Source: Chitinophagaceae bacterium (GTDB lineage: Bacteria; Bacteroidota; Bacteroidia; Chitinophagales; Chitinophagaceae). From it: a stretch of DNA of 8,990 bases. Below are positions 7,280 to 8,990 of this stretch, in pieces (positions within the stretch are counted from its first letter, which is position 1; each line of letters opens with the position of its first letter). Where the stretch lies: assembly GCA_025455245.1 (NCBI GenBank), contig JALOMX010000181.1, positions 1 to 8,990 of the forward strand. Reading direction: 5' to 3'. The notes below the pieces were generated by a model. It made no database searches. It saw only the letters and a list, made by a program, of their open reading frames with translations, and was not told the DNA's origin. A program made the translations under genes and the position numbers.

Positions 7280-8161
7280 TTAACCCTGAAGTGCGGCAGC
7301 GCCACTTACGATCTCCGTAAGTTCCGTGGTAATGGCAGCCTGCCTTGCACGGTTGTAACTGATTTTCAGTGTTTTTAATAGCTCGTTCGCATTCTCTGTG
7401 GCTTTATCCATGGCGGTCATACGGGCGCCGTGTTCGCTTGCATGTGCATCAAGAACAGCCTTAAACAACTGTGTGTTCAGGATTTTAGGCATCATTTCAG
7501 CCAATAATTGCTCTTTGTCAGGTTCGAAAATAAAGTCACTTTTTGCCTGCCCGGGCTGCTTTTCAATTTTTGGAATCGGCAAAAACCTTTCAACCATAAA
7601 TCTTTGAGTGGCGGCATTTTTAAACTGGCTATAGACGATCTCCACCACATCAAACTCCCTGTTGAGGTAGGCCTGAACGGCAGCTTTTGCGCAGGCCTGC
7701 ACATTTTCAAAACTGAGGTGATGAAAAATATCCTTATAAGTATCATCGGTTTTGTAACCCAGTTTGGTAAGGGATTCAAAACCTTTTTTACCCATGTTCC
7801 AAACCGTTACATTTTTCTTTTTCCACTGCTCGGAATATTGCTCCTTTATGGTTTGGATGGCAAGCTTGTTGATATTGGCATTGTAACCTCCGCAAAGCCC
7901 GCGATCGCTTGTAATTACAATCATCAAAACTTTTTCTACCGGGCGTGCTACCGTAAGTTCACCACCGGCTTCTACCTCGGTATTGCTCACAATATTGCTC
8001 AGCATATCCTGCATTTTGCGTGCATACGGCCTCATTTGCTGAATGGCATCCTGCGCACGGCGCAGTTTGGCCGCACTCACCATTTTCATGGCCTTGGTAA
8101 TTTGCTGTGTACTTTGTACTGATTTAATCCGGTTACGAACCTCTTTTAAAGCACCGCTCAT
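7280..8161 (-). CDS. atpG: F1Fo ATP synthase subunit gamma
   Basis: AtpG is the central rotor shaft of the F1 sector, passing ion-driven rotation from the c-ring to the alpha3beta3 catalytic head on the cytoplasmic face of the inner membrane. The 293 residues are normal length. The N-terminal coiled-coil helix has the hallmark ALKEVRNRIKSVQSTQQITK followed by AMKMVSAAKLRRAQ (residues 4-37). The central Rossmann-like domain holds VITSDRGLCGGYN (82-94). The C-terminal helix has MTAMDKATENANELL and YNRARQAAITTELTEIVSGA, ending AALQG. ATG 8161 gives the standard MSGALKEVRNRI start. It is followed closely by scpB. Upstream is recN rather than atpA, the usual neighbour, so this subunit is separated from the rest of the ATP synthase genes, at least on this side. 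Confidence 0.97.
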   Translation of the reverse strand: MSGALKEVRNRIKSVQSTQQITKAMKMVSAAKLRRAQDAIQQMRPYARKMQDMLSNIVSNTEVEAGGELTVARPVEKVLMIVITSDRGLCGGYNANINKLAIQTIKEQYSEQWKKKNVTVWNMGKKGFESLTKLGYKTDDTYKDIFHHLSFENVQACAKAAVQAYLNREFDVVEIVYSQFKNAATQRFMVERFLPIPKIEKQPGQAKSDFIFEPDKEQLLAEMMPKILNTQLFKAVLDAHASEHGARMTAMDKATENANELLKTLKISYNRARQAAITTELTEIVSGAAALQG

Positions 8162-8213
8162 TCTTTATTGAAGATTTGAATATTTGAGATTTAATATTGG
8201 CTACTCTGTTTTA

Positions 8214-8230
8214 TCCATCCGAATGATGGA
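8214..8230 (-). other. Short hairpin in the atpG leader
   Basis: TCCATC and GATGGA form a perfect 6-bp stem with a 5-nt loop, about 53 nt before the atpG ATG. No U-tract follows on the minus strand, so it is not an intrinsic terminator for recN. It would lie in the atpG 5' leader if transcription starts near the promoter element at 8253-8260. It could be a chance structure. Confidence 0.35.
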
Positions 8231-8252
8231 GGTCATTTTGCAGAATTGCGCG

Positions 8253-8267
8253 CAAAAGTACGTACTT
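8253..8267 (-). promoter_or_regulatory. Candidate Bacteroidota promoter -7 element with overlapping 12-bp palindrome, upstream of atpG
   Basis: On the minus strand, TACTTTTG (8260-8253) matches the Bacteroidota sigma-ABfr -7 consensus TAnnTTTG exactly. The only nearby TTG for a -33 element (8275-8273) leaves just 12 nt, shorter than usual, so the promoter call is moderate. Transcription would start near 8246 and give a leader of about 85 nt before atpG. The perfect palindrome AAGTACGTACTT (8256-8267) overlaps the element and could be an operator. Confidence 0.4.
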
Positions 8268-8303
8268 GCCTACAATTTGAAGCTATAAATCTCCAAATGT
8301 GCT

Positions 8304-8990
8304 TCAGGGGGCCTCCACCATTTCGCGGGCTATTTGCCGGGCGCTTTCGGTTAGGGCCTCTCCGCTGAGCATGCGGGCAATGGCTTCTACCCTTTGCGCC
8401 TCTTCAAGCCTGCGCAGGCGTGTGCGGATGGCACCATTATTTTCCTGCTTGTACACAAAGAAATGGGCATGGGCACGGGCGGCAATTTGCGGCTGATGGG
8501 TAATGGCAATTACCTGATGCCCCGATGCAAGCGAGCGCATCAGCAGCCCTACCTGCCGGGCCGCTTCCCCGCTGATGCCCGAATCTATTTCATCGAAAAT
8601 GAGCGCGGGCAACTGAACACTTTTGGCTACCTGCGCTTTTATGGCAAGCATCAACCGGCTGAGTTCACCTCCGCTTGCCACCTTGCCAATAGGTTCAAAA
8701 CGTCCGGTTTTGTTGGCATCAAACAGTAGTTCCACCAAATCTGCGCCAAATGCGTGTAAGCCACCTGAACCATCAGCTGCGGATGCCCGGTTGCAAGCGG
8801 CTTTTAACCGCGCATTGGGCATGCCCATTTGCCCGAGGTATTCGTTGGTGGTTTTTTCCAGGGCAGGTATTACTTTTTTCCTCCCTTTGGAAAGTTCTAC
8901 GGCAAGGATGTTTGCTTCAGCCATCGCCTCATCCGCCCGGGTGCGGCTTTGGGAGAGCAATTCATCAATATTGTCGAATTGCAGCAGTTT
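8304..8990 (-). CDS. recN: DNA repair protein RecN, C-terminal part (N-terminus beyond window edge)
   Basis: RecN is an SMC-like ATPase that acts in the cytoplasm at double-strand breaks, holding DNA ends together for recombination. Only the last 228 residues are in the window and the frame is open at the right edge; a full RecN is about 550 residues, so the Walker A domain and most of the coiled coil lie outside. Visible are the end of the coiled coil (AMAEANILAVELSKGRKKVIP), then the C-terminal ATPase lobe: the ABC signature VASGGELSRLMLAIK (SGGELSR at 8655-8675), Walker B with the D-E pair in ALIFDEIDSGISG, and the switch histidine in VIAITHQPQIAARAHAHFFV. The tail LEEAQRVEAIARMLSG is characteristic of RecN and separates it from RecF or SMC. 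The gene ends in TGA at 8306-8304, and 142 bp separate it from atpG. Confidence 0.95.
   Translation of the reverse strand, partial: KLLQFDNIDELLSQSRTRADEAMAEANILAVELSKGRKKVIPALEKTTNEYLGQMGMPNARLKAACNRASAADGSGGLHAFGADLVELLFDANKTGRFEPIGKVASGGELSRLMLAIKAQVAKSVQLPALIFDEIDSGISGEAARQVGLLMRSLASGHQVIAITHQPQIAARAHAHFFVYKQENNGAIRTRLRRLEEAQRVEAIARMLSGEALTESARQIAREMVEAP

Noticed and set aside
7508..8122. Plus-strand open frame of 204 codons opposite atpG
   Set aside because: Shadow of the highly conserved atpG sequence on the other strand; no protein motif.

Overview
The window looks like a piece of a Bacteroidota chromosome, probably Chitinophagales-like, perhaps from a metagenome assembly. The signs are a secreted protein with a type IX secretion (T9SS) C-terminal sorting domain, a Gly-rich membrane-anchored C1 peptidase with a DUF4384-like module, start codons without clear Shine-Dalgarno sequences, and a TAnnTTTG-type promoter element. 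The phylum call is fairly firm; the order is inference. Every gene I can support lies on the minus strand, so the biological order runs from high to low coordinates.

From the right edge: recN (DNA repair ATPase, only the C-terminal 228 residues in the window); a 142-bp spacer with a candidate promoter; atpG (ATP synthase gamma subunit); then scpB (condensin accessory subunit) after a 14-bp gap; an intrinsic terminator; lysA (diaminopimelate decarboxylase); a spacer containing a 34-bp tandem duplication that covers the lysA stop codon; a large secreted T9SS cargo protein; a 57-bp spacer with a perfect 12-bp-arm inverted repeat; and finally an open frame of at least 908 codons that runs off the left edge. 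The recN-atpG-scpB-lysA stretch is housekeeping. The two left-hand genes are envelope or surface functions.

The most notable thing is that left-hand frame. Its first 438 codons are a membrane-anchored papain-like peptidase ending in a DUF4384-like domain. At an MFPKD sequence near position 1410 it continues, in frame, into what looks like the complete N-terminus of an unrelated PQQ-type beta-propeller protein with its own membrane anchor. The halves differ in arginine codon use (AGG/AGA in 22 of 29 Arg codons against 11 of 27), and the two anchors imply conflicting topology. I think a chimeric join (assembly artefact or recent recombination) is more likely than a functional fusion, but only reads across the junction can decide. 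I found no CRISPR array, tRNA, rRNA, transposase or defence cassette.
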